From Bufo bufo (lineage: Eukaryota; Chordata; Amphibia; Anura; Bufonidae), in NCBI RefSeq assembly GCF_905171765.1, contig NC_053390.1, positions 140,215,468-140,279,467 of the forward strand: a stretch of DNA of 64,000 nucleotides, given 5' to 3'. Numbering within the stretch: position 1 is the first letter of the stretch; each line of letters opens with the position of its first letter. Both the position numbers and the translations under genes were made by a program. The notes under the pieces are model-generated. The model had not been told where the DNA came from. It did no database searches and was given only the letters and a program-made list of their open reading frames with translations. Of this stretch, positions 45,193 to 57,125 are shown piece after piece.

Positions 45193-46011
45193 AGTTCACA
45201 TTGCACATAATATCCATGATAGGATATGATGTCTTTATATACCAGAATTGTATTCTTATACACAGCAGATTTCCTATTTATATCTAGTCCAAAGCCAGAA
45301 AAATAGTGATACCTGCAGCCAGTAAGAACAGGTCCCCATATCAGACAAGCTTCTGTGTCACAACTACATGCCCTATAGCAAGGCTCCAGTCATTAATTTT
45401 TTTAGTGAAGGAAGAATCTGGTCATTGCAAATATGTTTCGAACATGATGGAATATTTTCTTTTGCAATACTAAGCATTTCAACAGCCTAATTACTTGAAG
45501 TAGTTAGTTCCTGTAGTTAGTTTATCTCATCATGTAAAGACTCACAGGCAACTATTTCAGATAGTCACAAGACTTACAATCGCAAACTTCAATGGTGCTA
45601 TACATTTTGATTGTAAGATATATGTGCAATGGCTTGATGGTATTCAAAATGATGTTGCCATGCAATACCATATGGTAGTGGGCACAGTTTTGACTCTCCT
45701 CCACACCACTTTACTATTTGACTACTATATCTCTATGTGTAAAGGTTGCATGCTTCATTCAGGATCAAGAGTTATAGGCAACCAAGCATTCAACAACTGA
45801 ATCATACATATTGTGAAAGCTTGTAAAAAGACTCTTAGCCCAATCATCAAATCACAATAAATATTGCACCTTTTACGGCTATTTTTATTATTCTTAAAGC
45901 TTGACCAAAACGCTACTGTATTCTTATTTATATGCTGCATAATCTCCTATATGATCAATTTTTGATTTTCATGTTTGTAAAAAGAGATGATAAATTAGAT
46001 TATAAATAGAT
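45193..46011. other. Unassigned sequence, no gene seen
   Basis: No coding signal or recognised repeat. Confidence 0.4.
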
Positions 46012-46015
46012 GATT

Positions 46016-46081
<66 letters not shown>
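46012..46081. repeat. (GATA)n microsatellite
   Basis: About 70 bp of gata/atag units. Confidence 0.97.
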
Positions 46082-46785
46082 CAAATAAATTATAAACATT
46101 AGCTTGGTTATCAAACCTTATTGATTTAACAGTTACCATATGGTAGGATCCAGGTATAACAAATACCAACATTCATCAGCTGGTAGTAAATTCCTGCAGA
46201 AAATGACACAGTAAAATGGGTAACTTGGGAATAACATAGGGAACAATTAAATATTTTGCAGTCAAGAAAAAAAAACTTGATTAATCTATTATAGAGATTA
46301 TATTATTATAGAGATGAGCAAATGAGACAAGATTCATCTTGTTTGAAATGTGTGTTTCTCAACAATATATATGTGTCGTCTAAGGGGTACTGTTTTTCAT
46401 TATAGCGACTCCATGGTATGCTGAGTTCGCGTTCACAGTATTGTAGACCAGGCGATGCCCCTACTATACTAAGTAGCTGAGTATGTGTGCATAGTATTGT
46501 AGTCTAGGTGATGCGCCTGGTATGCAGAGTATGTGCGGCACGTATGCCAGGCGATGCCACCCTAGGTTTCTGGGAAAGATATTCAAATTAGCTTTCCTAA
46601 ACCTATCTGATGTCAGCATCTGATGTCAGCAGACGTGAGACATGATATTTTGCACATATTTTACCTACAAATCCAGAGGAGCATTATCTAGCCTACAATA
46701 GTTGTCACGTGTATCAATTGGTCTCCACAATAGAAATAGTACACACATCTTGTCTGCTTTTTTCTGATAAAGGAGAACAAAAGGA

Positions 46786-47060
46786 ATCCTGCTTTGGTGC
46801 ACCAACACCAATTCAGACGGTCTTTTCAATAAAAGTACTTCTTTATTTGATTAAAAAACATGCATGAGACAACGTGTTTTGGGAAATCTTGGGTCCCCTT
46901 CATCAGATTTAAAAAAAATTTTTGATAAGCCCTTAATAGTGTTACGGCTATACTAGAGTAACCAGACAAGGTGAGCCTTTACATGTGTTTTATTGGTTTC
47001 CCAGTGTGAACATACTACCCTATTGTGCGCCATCTCTATCAAGCCCTAGGCACGTCCATC
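46786..47060 (-). repeat. Penelope-type terminal fragment with hammerhead-like core
   Basis: Minus strand 46905 to 46865: CUGAUGA, A, stem GGGGA...UUUCCC, AAAA where GAAA is expected, then an ACA-CGU-UGU mini-stem and C. Followed by aataaag sense to the hairpin. An extra A before stem II and the lost G argue against activity. It interrupts the left arm of the palindrome. Confidence 0.6.
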
Positions 47061-47655
47061 ACTTCAAATCTTTTTCTGATTAAGGGCTTTAGTCCTGCAA
47101 GAGTTACTTGCAGATATTAGTCTGTTTTAGTTATTTTTTTCTCTTTGCTATATAAGTTTGTTTAAAAGTTAGAGAATCATCTTTGACAATATGTTGTAGG
47201 AAAATAATGCTATGTTTGTCTTACTGTTTACATACTTGCTGTGCAGTAACAAGTAGGTATAATTATTGCTCTCTACTGTTTACCTGAGCATATGTCACCT
47301 GCATGGCAAAAACAGACAACACCTTTAGCAATTTTATTTCATCGTGTTTATTCCACATCATATTAACCAGAGATATCTACAAAGTAATATTCAACTGAAA
47401 GTGAGAGAAGAGAATTACAGCACCCCACACAACATATACATCCCTCAATGAAACATGCAAGCTAGTTCTTTTTCTATAAGAACAAGAGAACCAGAAGGTC
47501 CCAAGAAAAACGTGTCTTACTTGGTCGACTTGCCTTGTGGGGTTCTTTTGGGGGGGCTCTTTATCATTAGGAAAACCAAAAAATATGCATGAGCATTCTA
47601 TGCCTGGTGACACTACTCTTGGTTTCTAGGAAGAGTATATCGCAAATCACATATC

Positions 47656-48090
47656 TTAAAGGGGTTGTCCCCTTTTTCACCCAGGCAACCCCTCTGATAT
47701 CAGCTGTATGGTGCAGGGCAATGGCTGCTTGTTTATATGCTTTATAATGCTGGCGGAGGCTTCCGCCTAGCAGTGTTGCCGATGATGTCACCGGCACTGA
47801 TGGTTGGGCTTTAGCGCATCCCTAGTCTGTTTTACAGTTAAGGGCAGCGCTAAAGCCTGCCCATCAGTGCCAGTGACATCACCAGGCTCACTGCTAGGTG
47901 GAAGCCTCTACCTACCAGAGACCTGGTACATTACCAGATCTAATGAAAAATACATTGCCCTGCCTGATTCAGTACAAGGCAAGGGAGAGCATCGGAGCAT
48001 GAAATACTCCAATGCTCATATCAGAGGGGCTGCCTGAGTGAAGAAGGCAATATGTCCGTGTTCAGCTCCGAACCCGGACAACCCCTTTAA
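47656..48090 (+). repeat. TTAA-type MITE at the palindrome centre
   Basis: TTAA at 47656-47659 and 48087-48090. aaaggggttgtcccc mirrors ccggacaacccctttaa. Inner aggcttccgcctagcagtg with cactgctaggtggaagcct. Truncated relative at 19217-19594. Confidence 0.88.
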
Positions 48091-48810
48091 TTCTTATGGC
48101 ATTAGATAAGATATCCCTTTTTTTATTTTTTGTCAGGCAAGCTAATTTGCATACCTTTGGCTTTCTGGGAAAGATATTCAAATTTGGAATTTCTTCCAAA
48201 ACAGAAAAGACTGCAAATCTTTTCTCATGCCAGCAGAATTAAGATATGTGATTTTTATATACTCTTCCTAGAAACCAAGAGTAGTGTTGCCTGTCATATA
48301 ATACTCATGCTTATTTTTTCATCTCTCTAATGATAAAGAGCACCCCAAAGAGTACCCCACAAGGAAAGTTAACAAAGACAGTCTGGTTCTCCTGTCTTTA
48401 TACAAAGAGCTTGCATGTTTCTTTGAGAGAGGTATAAGCTTTGTAGAATGCTATAATTCTCTTGTTTCAATTGAAAGTTACTTTAGAGGTGTCTTTGTCT
48501 GAAGCTGATCCAAAATTTGCTGAAGGTGTTCTCTGTCCTTGCTATACTGATGGCAAATAGGAAGGGGCTATAATTATACTTGGTGCTGTCAGGGCCGGCG
48601 CCACCCGTAAGCAGAGTAGGCAACCGCATAGAGCGCACTATGTGTACATCCGCCTTACGCCCCCGCCTTGTAATCCATCTGACATCATCTCCTTCTGTTC
48701 CTGTACTTGCCGGCCGGATGCGCTCCGATGAGTGCGAGCATGAGTTTGTTCACTTCGGGCAGCTACAAGACCCTGGTGTATTTAAATCTCATTTAGGCTT
48801 TCTTTCAGAA

Positions 48811-48890
48811 AAGTTTCTCCTGGGATTCAAACTCACAACCTTTCACATCAGAGACAAGGCATTTACCCTCACAGCTATGAAAGCTGTATT
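48811..48890 (-). repeat. tRNA-like unit 1, inverted
   Basis: Minus strand: tagctgtgagggtaaatgcc (A-box-like), ctctgatgtgaaagg, gtgagtttgaatcccagg (B-box-like). Stems are too degenerate for a tRNA gene. Confidence 0.6.
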
Positions 48891-48909
48891 ACCAGGTGCT
48901 TTAAATAAA

Positions 48910-49100
48910 AAAATAAAAAAAATATATATAAGACTTCTACTGTAGGTAACTTTGATACCTAGTGTACATCCATACACATGTCAGCTGCCCCAACACACCC
49001 AGCCCTGCTACATCCATACACAGTGTACTGGGGCAGCTGTCATGTGTATGGATGTACACTAAGTATCAAAGTTATCTACAGAAGAAGTCTTAAATATTAT
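48910..49100. repeat. Long inverted repeat inside the hAT-like element
   Basis: agacttctactgtaggtaac and catccatacacatgtcagct on the left pair with agctgtcatgtgtatggatg and gttatctacagaagaagtct on the right, with about 20-30 nt between arms. The arms extend outward into the tRNA-like units, giving a foldback of over 400 bp in total. Confidence 0.85.
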
Positions 49101-49130
49101 TATAATTTTTTTTAAAGTAACTGTCTATAC

Positions 49131-49212
49131 AGCTCTCATAGCTGTGAGGGAAAATTCCTTGCCTCTGATGTGAAAGGCTGTGAGTTCAAATCCCAGGAGA
49201 AACTTTTCTGAA
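49131..49212 (+). repeat. tRNA-like unit 2
   Basis: tagctgtgagggaaaattcc, cctctgatgtgaaagg, gtgagttcaaatcccagg. Mirror of unit 1. Confidence 0.6.
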
Positions 49213-49282
49213 AGTGTTTTTGTTTTTTTTTTTAAATACCGGACTGCTACTTAACTTTTTTTTTTTAAGTAACTGGCTACAC

Positions 49283-49365
49283 TGCTTTCATAGCTCTGTG
49301 GGTAAATGCCTTGCCTCTGATATGAAAGGTTGTGAGTTCAAGTCCCAGAAGAAACTGTTCTGAAA
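49283..49365 (+). repeat. tRNA-like unit 3, best pol III boxes
   Basis: A-box-like tagctctgtggg and B-box-like gtgagttcaagtccc in tRNA spacing. Direct repeat of unit 2 after about 150 bp; a T/A-rich run follows both. Confidence 0.6.
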
Positions 49366-51118
49366 GTGTTTTTTTTTTTTATTTTTTTTTAAATACCGGA
49401 CTGTTACTTTACTGCCACGGGGGAGGGGGGGCTATTGGCACCATGATACTGGCACATGGAGTAGAGAGGCACTTGATACTGGCACATTAGGGGGCAGGGG
49501 GAGAGGATGGCACTATGATATTAGCACATGGGGGGGCAAGAAATGGACATGAATCATGAGGGGCAGAAATGTGAAATGATGGGGGGGCAAGAAATGGACA
49601 TGAATCATGAGGGGCAGAAATGTGAAATGATGGGGGGGGGCAAAATGTAGATTTGCTTCTGTTGACAAAAATCCTTGCACCGGCCCTTACTTCGGGCGTG
49701 CAATCCCGCGAGACCAGTGACCTCCAGAGGTGGGTCTCGCGGGATCACGCGCCAAAGACACATGATCTTGGCAAGAGCCAAGGCAATGTGGACCTGGAGC
49801 ACAGCGAGGAGCAGAACCTGGTGAGCACCCCTGGCAACCGCACTCTGACAACCTGCACTAGGGTGTCAGAGGCTGCAGGACAGTGACTGGCAGCAGGGTG
49901 GCACACACTTGTGTACAGGGTTCAGGGCACACCTGCTGCTTGACTAGTGGCCATAGACTCTGACTGGCACAGGGTGCCCAGCAGTGGCACATGGAGCCTA
50001 ATAGGTGGCACAGAGTGTCTAAAGGGCTATGAATGGTACAGGGTGCAGGACAGTGCCAGACTGGCAGAGGGAACAAGACAGCATGCCCTGGCACAGGATT
50101 TCAGACAGTGGCTGAATGGCGCCTGGCAGTGAATAGGTGGCACTGCTCGTGTTTGGTGTGCCAACCTGCTGAACAGCGCAGAGTGATTTGCATCACTGGG
50201 ATGGTACTAGGTGGCAGACAATGGCTGGATATTATATATACATGACCATAGTCAGACTGGCACAGGGTACATGACCATAGACTGGCACAGCGTACACGAC
50301 CATAGTTAAATGTTGCATGCAATAGGTGGCTGAAAAAGGGGCGGAAAAAGGGGTGTGGTCAATGGGCAGAGTCAAGGGGGCGGCAAAATTAGCTTTTGCC
50401 TAGGGTGGCAAAAATCCTTGCACCAGCCCTGGGTGCTGTAAATAAACAGTAAGGAGAACACAACAGATTGGCAGAGATCCTTTTCTGCCTTTTAAACTGA
50501 CCTATGTAATAAAGCTAGAAAAATAGCTAAACCACCCCACATATGTAAGTAGATCTTTCAGGACAAAAGCCCTTAATCAGAGAAAAGTCAATAATAATAA
50601 TAATAATAATAAAATAATAATAATAATTAAAAAATATATATTTTTGGCTGCACGGCCTTAGAGGAAACCTCTGGGTCGGTACTATTTATATTATGGAGAC
50701 CAGTTGATATACGTAATGACTATTGTAGGCTTAACAACGCTCCTCTGGTTTTCTAGGTAAAATATATGCAAATTATTATGTCTAACATCTGCCGGCGTCA
50801 GATTTTGGAAAGCTAATTTAAATATCTTTCCCAGAAACCCAGAGGGCATCGTCTGACCTACAATACTGTGCACACGTACTCAGCGTACCAGGATCATTGT
50901 CGGGCCTACAATACTGTGCACATCTACTTGGCATAGTAAAGGCATAGTCTGGCCTACAATACTGTGTATGCGGTGTACCATGGACTCTCTGTAATGAGAA
51001 AGAGTACCACTTTGACAACGCATATATATTGTTAAGAAACATACATTTGCATATTAGGTTCTCTCCCTCTCTACTTTTTGAGAAGTTCAGACCGAATCCT
51101 GAACCAGTTTGCTCATCC

Positions 51119-51421
51119 TTAAAGGGGTTTTCTGGGATTTTAATATTGATGACCTATCCCCAGGATCCCTTTTCAAGTGTATAGGGAGGAGCCATCCCAT
51201 TGAAATGAATAGGACAGCTTGTAATTACACCTGCTCACTGCTGCAGTGCCAACAGCAAGCAGGTAAACAATGAAGGGAAGGCTGCAGTTGCACAGAGCAT
51301 GGCCTTCTCTTCAACCAGCTGATTGGCGGGGGTGCCGGGTGTCAGAACCCTGCCGATTTGATATTGATGAACTATCCTGAGGATAGGTCATCAACATTAA
51401 AATCTCGAAAAACTCCTTTAA
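51119..51421. repeat. Complete MITE of the gatgacctatcc family
   Basis: TTAA at 51119-51122 and 51418-51421. ggggttttctgggattttaa mirrors ttaaaatctcgaaaaactcc. tattgatgacctatcc with ggataggtcatcaa. It abuts the end of the large palindrome. Confidence 0.88.
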
Positions 51422-52082
51422 TCTGTTATTTATTTATTTAATTGGATCAAGATTTTCCTGCATTATTATTATGTAGTCATCAGTGAATTTTTAATATTTC
51501 TACAAAATATACCCCAGCAATAAAAACATTGCCATGGTACAGAGCTAGATTGTACTGAATGTGGGCATTCTCAATGGGGCAAGAAAATTCCCAAAAATTC
51601 CCCTCCTGGCACCTTCAGCAAAAACATGGGCTGTGTAAAGCCTCTGTGAATAGCAGTAGAAAAAGAAATTCAAATCCCCTATGGTCATCCTTCCTGTTCA
51701 CAGAATCCAAGGGGAACAATTAAAATAATAGTTATGAGGGATATGCTGGTAATGCAAACCCCTAGGCTTCACTTTCCATGAGTTGCAGTGCTCAAAGTGA
51801 TTTAGGAAGTGTTTTCACACAGCAATTTTTCAAATAGTAGCCATCTTAGTACCATACTGAACACCAACAGATCGCTAGAACAGGGGTCCCAAACTCCATA
51901 TTCCTTCTCACCACAAAGTGAGCAAGAGTTATGATTTCAGTGGGGGTTCAAATGCTCATTGCTGCTCCTTTCAGTCTATTAGACTGAGAGAAACAGCCAA
52001 GACATTATGACAACAGGTCTGGAGGTGAGGCCACTAGGATTGCCATTCACTAAGCTGGGGTTCCTTCAGTCCACCTGAGAAA
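51422..52082. other. Unassigned sequence, no gene seen
   Basis: No coding signal or recognised repeat. Confidence 0.4.
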
Positions 52083-52321
52083 ATGGTGACTGTGGTTAGT
52101 CCTCAGGTTGAATCCGACCAAGGACAACTGCACTGAGTTTGTACAGTATGTTCTCCCCGTGCTTGCATGGGTGTCCTCTGGGTACTCTGGCTTCCTCCCA
52201 CACTAAAAAGAAATACTGATAGGAAACTTAGATTGTGAGCTCCGCTGGGGACAGCGAGTGATGATAATGTCTGTAAAGCGCTGTGGAATATATCAGCTCT
52301 ATATAAGTGAGTAAAATAAAT
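52083..52321 (+). repeat. tRNA-derived SINE, head slightly truncated
   Basis: gtggttagtcctcaggttgaatcc, then the body with ttctccccgtgcttgcatgg and ggaaacttagattgtgagc and the tatataagtgagtaaaataaa tail. Same family as 662-901. Confidence 0.88.
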
Positions 52322-53709
52322 ACTTGGGGCCCACCCTTCATTTATATAGTATATGTTCATATCCATTGTTAACTGCATCACAATCTCTGTTACTATCATT
52401 ATATACACGGGACACATCACCAATAATGTCTAATTTATTTTTTAAGAAACCTATAAGAAATACCCTAGTGACAAGAGATTGTCTCCAATTAGAAATGCAT
52501 TCTTCAAAATGTTATATGTAGGTTCCAAAATCTGTTCCACTCTTCAGCTGAAAAAATAAAATAAAAAATTCAGTGCATAAAACAACATACAATCGAATAA
52601 ATTAATTAATGTGACTAAAGAGTGCGTGTTAAAGATAGCATTCATTTTATGCATAGTGTGAACTGCATATAATGTATGGCAATGCTTCCAGAGATGCACA
52701 CTTGCCTATGTTACCATATACATATAGATGGAAAATACCCAGGGCCACATGCACAAAAAAGATTCAATCATTTTTTATAGCAGGGTTGAAAGTATCTGAT
52801 TGGTTGTAAGGAGGCCTCACTGACATTTATATGCATACCCACAGTCTGAACCTTTGATGTACATCTCTATATGGATGCTATGGTAAAGCATCACTGCTGG
52901 TGCCATCAGTAAGGCATACATGTCCTTTACAGCAGCCTGTATCCCGCAAAAGTCATCAACACATTGCAACAGCCTCTTTGCTCCCTCCAATCACTGAATA
53001 CAGGTTACCATAACCTACAGCTATATTCTACCACAGGAGTCTGGAAGGAAGATGTGAGGATATGACTAGCCAATGCTTACCTGATCTATTAGTTGTAGCA
53101 ATCCCAGTTAGATACACTAACCTCTGGTGTCCAAGTCAGAACTTCACGTCTCTAAAATTCCGCAGTTCACTTAGTGTTTTTGGCCCCTTAATTTTACAAC
53201 TTCTGAGTGGTATTAAATTCTGCAAAAGAAATGTTTTGATAGCACTTGACTACGACTCATATTACAACGAGTTATGGATATGTTACCATCAAAAATGACC
53301 AAGCAAAGTCATAATGGGCAAATAATTGTATCCATTCAGAAATTCTAAAGTGATTTGACCTGCCAGAAACCTCCTCACTTAAACAAAGCCACTGTGTGTG
53401 CATGGAAGCCCATCCAGCCCTTTAGTGCAGAGCCGCACAGGCTTCATGTTCTGCCATAGAGGCTCTGCTGGGTGCCATATGTGTAGAGGTATTTTGCTCT
53501 AAAAAAGAATACCCATGAATGTGTAAAGCCTGATGGGACATAGCAAAAATAATCTGTCAGGTTTGTGTAGATTGAGAAACAAAAAACTGGTATACATTTG
53601 TGTGAAATCAGGAGGAGGTAAAATAGACATCACATGCAAACATAGAAGATTCATCTGAATTGCAGAGGGCACATGGAAGTTCTGTGAACCAAGCATATGT
53701 GAGAAATGT
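52322..53709. other. Unassigned sequence, no gene seen
   Basis: No transposon signature and no frame with protein-family features. Confidence 0.4.
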
Positions 53710-53890
53710 AGAAAGAAGCTCCAGTATCCAATAGAATATAAAAACTCGACCCTTTATTCAACCTCCATAAAATCCATATTACAGCAGGCAAAGCACAGCT
53801 AATGCGTTTCGATCCTACAATGGTCCTTTCTCATTACAAGCTATGGTGTGGTACCTGTTGTAATATGGATTTTATAGATGTCGAATAAAA
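53710..53890 (-). repeat. Penelope-type terminal fragment, palindromic
   Basis: taaaatccatattacagcagg pairs with cctgttgtaatatggatttta. Between them the minus strand at 53802-53840 reads UGAGAAAGGACC...GGAUC-GAAAC, a decayed hammerhead-like hairpin. Two inverted tails appear joined head to head. Confidence 0.55.
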
Positions 53891-54122
53891 GAGACCTAAT
53901 GCATCTCTATAGGAGTCGAATTATGGCTGCATTTTGCATGGCCATGTGCACAAGGTCTAAATATGATTGTAGCATGCAAATCCTGGTCATTATATGATGA
54001 TATTTTATGTTGATATGGGGAACAACTATATATTATTTTGTTGTGAAACCATCTTTATGTACATATAACCTAACCCCTTTGCTCCAGCCTTACTGTTAAA
54101 GGCATACTTGGAAAACATTACA
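53891..54122. other. Short unassigned gap
   Basis: No feature seen. Confidence 0.4.
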
Positions 54123-54124
54123 TA

Positions 54125-55772
54125 CAGTCAGGTCCATAAATATTGGGACATCGACACAATTCTAAAATTTTTGGCTCTATACACCACCATAATGGATTTG
54201 AAATGAAACAAACTAGATGGCTTTAACTGCAGACTGTCAGCTTTAATTTGAGGGTATATACATCCAAATCAGGTGAACGGTGTAGGAATTACAACAGTTT
54301 GCATATGTGCCTCCCACTTGTTAAGGGACCAAAAGTAATGGGACGGAATAATAATCATAACTAAAACTTTCACTTTTTAATACTTGCTTGCAAATCCTTT
54401 GCAGTCAATTACAGCCTGAAGTCTGGAACGGATAGACATCACCAGACGCTGGGGTTCATCCCTGGTGATGCTCTGTCAGGCCTCTACTGCAACTGTCTTC
54501 AGTTCCTGTTTGTTCTTGGGGCATTTTCCCTTCAGTTTTATCTTCAGCAAGTGAAATGCATGCTCAATTGGATTCAGGTCAGGTGATTGACTTGGTCATT
54601 GCATAACATTCCACTTCTTTCCCTTAAAAAAACTCTTTGGTTGCTTTTGCAGTATGCTTTGGGTCATTGTCCATCTGCACTGTGAAGCGCCATCCAATGA
54701 ATTCTGAAGCATTTGGCTGAATATGAGCAGATAATATTGCACGAAACACTTCAGAATTCATCCTGATGCTTTTGTCAGCAGTCAAATCATCAATAAATAC
54801 AAGAGAACCAGTTCCATTGGCAGCCATACATGCCCACGCCATGACCCTACCACCACCATGCTTCACTGATGAGGTGGTATGCTTAGGATCATGAGCAGTT
54901 CCTTTCCTTCTCCATACTCTTCTCTTCCCGTCACTCTGGTATAAGTTGATCTTGGTCTCATCTGTCCATAGGATGTTGTTCCAGAACTGTGAAGGCTTTT
55001 TTAGATGTCGTTTGGCAAACTCTAATCTGGCCTACTGTTTTTGAGGCTCACCAATGGTTTAAATCTTGTGGTGAACCCTCTGTAGTCACTCTGGTGAAGT
55101 CTTCTCTTGATTGTTGACTTTGACACATATACACCTACCTCCTGGAGAGTGTTCTTGATCTGGACAACTGTTGTGAAGGGTGTTTTCTTCACCAGGGAAA
55201 GAATTCTTCAGTCATCCACCACAGTTGTTTTCTGGGGTCTTCCGGGTCTTTTGGTGTTGCTGAGCTCACCGGTGCGTTCCTTCTTTTTAAGAATGTTCCA
55301 AACAGTTGTTTTGGCCACGCCTAATGTTTTTGCTATCTCTCTGATGGGTTTGTTAAGTTTTTTCAGCCTAATGATGGCTTGCTTCACTGATAGTAACAGC
55401 TCTTTGGATCTCATCTTGAGAGTTGACAGCAACAGATTCCAAATGCAGATAGCACACTTGAAATGAACTCTGGACCTTTCATCTGCTCATTGTAATTGGG
55501 ATAATGAGGGAATAACACACACCTGGCCATGGAACAGCTGAGAAGCCAATTGTCCCATTACTCTTGGTTCCTTAACAAGTGGGAGGCACATATGCAAACT
55601 GTTGTAATTCCTACACCGTTCACCTGATTTGGATGCAAATACCCTCAAATTAAAGCTGACGGTCTGCAGTTAAAGCACATCATGTTTGTTTCATTTCAAA
55701 TCCATTGTGGTGGTGTATAGAGCCAAAAATGTTACCATTGTGTCGATGTCCCAATATATATGGACCTGACTG
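54125..55772 (-). mobile_element. Tc1-like transposon, near full length
   Basis: The ends cagtcaggtccataaatatt and atatatatggacctgactg mirror each other and continue inward for more than 150 bp (tttggctctatacaccacca with tggtggtgtatagagccaaa). TA at 54123-54124 and 55773-55774. Length is typical of the family. Confidence 0.93.
54377..55414 (-). pseudogene. Tc1-like transposase, frameshifted
   Basis: Start codon at 55414 gives MRSKELLLSVKQAIIRLKK, a paired-type helix-turn-helix with TLGVAKTTVWNILKK and the GRPQK basic motif. Further on, GGGRVMAWACMAANG and VQMDNDPKHTAK carry the second catalytic Asp region. The SPDLNPIEHAF-like end lies before the stop at 54377 but in a frame with an internal stop. 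Several frameshifts and stops between these pieces make it non-functional. Confidence 0.9.
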
Positions 55773-55774
55773 TA

Positions 55775-56859
55775 TAGTGCTACAAAACATACTGGTTAAT
55801 ATAGCGATACAGTTGAATATGTAGAGATGAACACTTGCACAATGAACGTGCTCATTTCCCAAGGCCTTTCCGCTGCCCCCCTCTTGCCCCTACCTGGTGC
55901 TGCCTGAGGCAAGCACTTCACCTCACCTCATTGGCGGTGCACCCCTGTATATAAGAAATAATTTATTATTATCAGGATACAGGTGGATTGAGCTCCAAAT
56001 GCAAGCCTGATGAAGGCAAATCATCTAATAAACCTAATCCTGACTACATTTACGAAGCAGTGATGAAGCTGGCTCCATCACTTGTGAGTGCCAGCTGTAT
56101 CATACAGAAGTCAGCCCAGAGATAACTCAAATTCTGTCTGCTTAACCCCTCAGATGCCACCGTCAACAGTGGCCACAGCACCTAAGTGGTTAGACAGAAG
56201 GATTGAATGGTCTAGTCCCCAGGGGATTAACAATAATCTAAAAAAAGTTATTAATAGTTTTTCCACCCATTGCATGTACCCCCAAATGAAAAAAGTATAA
56301 CTAGTCCCGCCAGAGACAAGGCATCATATTACTACATTGATGGAAAAATACTAAATAAATAAAAAAAAGTTATGGTTGCTGGAAGGCAGGAAAATACCTG
56401 ATAACAGTGGAATGATAACAGAAAACACTGGTTTAATCTTAAGTATAGTGTATACAGCATACGGGGGATAGTCTGTCACCACTACATGGCACAGAACATT
56501 CTGTTGTCACCTAGTGCCCAGCGCCAAATCAACCAAGGATGAGGAGGTGTCTTCACTACACAGGCACAACCATCTCCCGGACCACCAACTGGTATATGAT
56601 ATGTTGCATAGCAAACATATTTTTGAGCAACAGACCATCCTGTACAGAGTGTGTGTGACTGAAATCCGGCCTGGCATACCACTGATATCCCTGCTCCTAT
56701 CTGGCAACCCACTGATATTATTGCTCCAGACTGGCACCCTGCTGATATTCCTATACCAGCCTGGAACTCCAATGATATCCCTGCTCCAGCCTGGAATGCC
56801 ACTGATATTCCTGTGGTTAACATTCTTAAAAAAAAGGCATTTTAATTTTTTATCTAAGA
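55775..56859. other. Mostly unassigned, one hAT-like end
   Basis: 55861-55947 reads ctgaggcaagcacttcacct to gcggtgcacccctg, which resembles the 3' end of a hAT-like repeat. 56640-56815 holds a loose tandem of ccactgatatccctgctcc. The rest shows nothing. Confidence 0.45.
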
Positions 56860-57125
56860 AGGTAGCGTAGGATTCTGCTCCTTAAGTGCACTGGAGGTGG
56901 AGCTTCACTGTGCTTCACAGACCCTCCTCTCTGCTCTGAGTGACAGATGTAGTGGTCTGCTACAGCTTGCATGCTACAAGAGCAGAGAGGAAGGGTTTCA
57001 CAGCAAAGAGCATTTCACAGCAAAGTTTCACCCTGGGCATTAGTAGGAGCAGAACTCCTGATGATAAAAGATCCACAAGAGGTATGTTTTTAGCATGGTC
57101 AAAACTGCTGACAGATTCCCTTTAA
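56860..57125. repeat. TTAA-type MITE fragment
   Basis: Ends aactgctgacagattcccttt, matching the segment at 27308-27328. A palindromic middle: cctctctgctct with agcagagagg. The left end is not defined. Confidence 0.5.

Larger units (their letters stand above)
48590..50431 (+). mobile_element. hAT-like non-autonomous element, 1842 bp, perfect 8-bp duplication
   Basis: Starts cagggccggcgcca and ends caccagccctg. ggtgctgt occurs exactly on both sides (48582-48589 and 50432-50439), the 8-bp duplication expected for hAT. Internal content: three tRNA-like units, a long inverted repeat around 49010, a tandem duplication of 51-58 bp (49535-49640) and a ggcacaggg minisatellite (49900-50330). No transposase. 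Confidence 0.9.
46312..51118. mobile_element. Large old palindromic element with nested insertions
   Basis: The ends agatgagcaaa (from 46313) and tttgctcatcctt (to 51120) are inverted. Paired blocks run inward: tgtttctcaacaatatatat with atatatattgttaagaaaca; gggaaagatattcaaattagc with gctaatttaaatatctttccc; aagggctttagtcctgcaag with the cttgaaag-cctt mirror near 50560; tcttggtttctaggaagagta with actcttcctagaaaccaaga. The arms are about 1.1 kb once insertions are removed. It has absorbed a Penelope-type fragment (46786-47060), a MITE (47656-48090) and a hAT-like element (48590-50431). No own coding frame seen. Confidence 0.7.

Noticed and set aside
48811..49365. True tRNA genes
   Set aside because: A-box and B-box words are present, but acceptor and T stems do not pair well; called tRNA-like repeats only.
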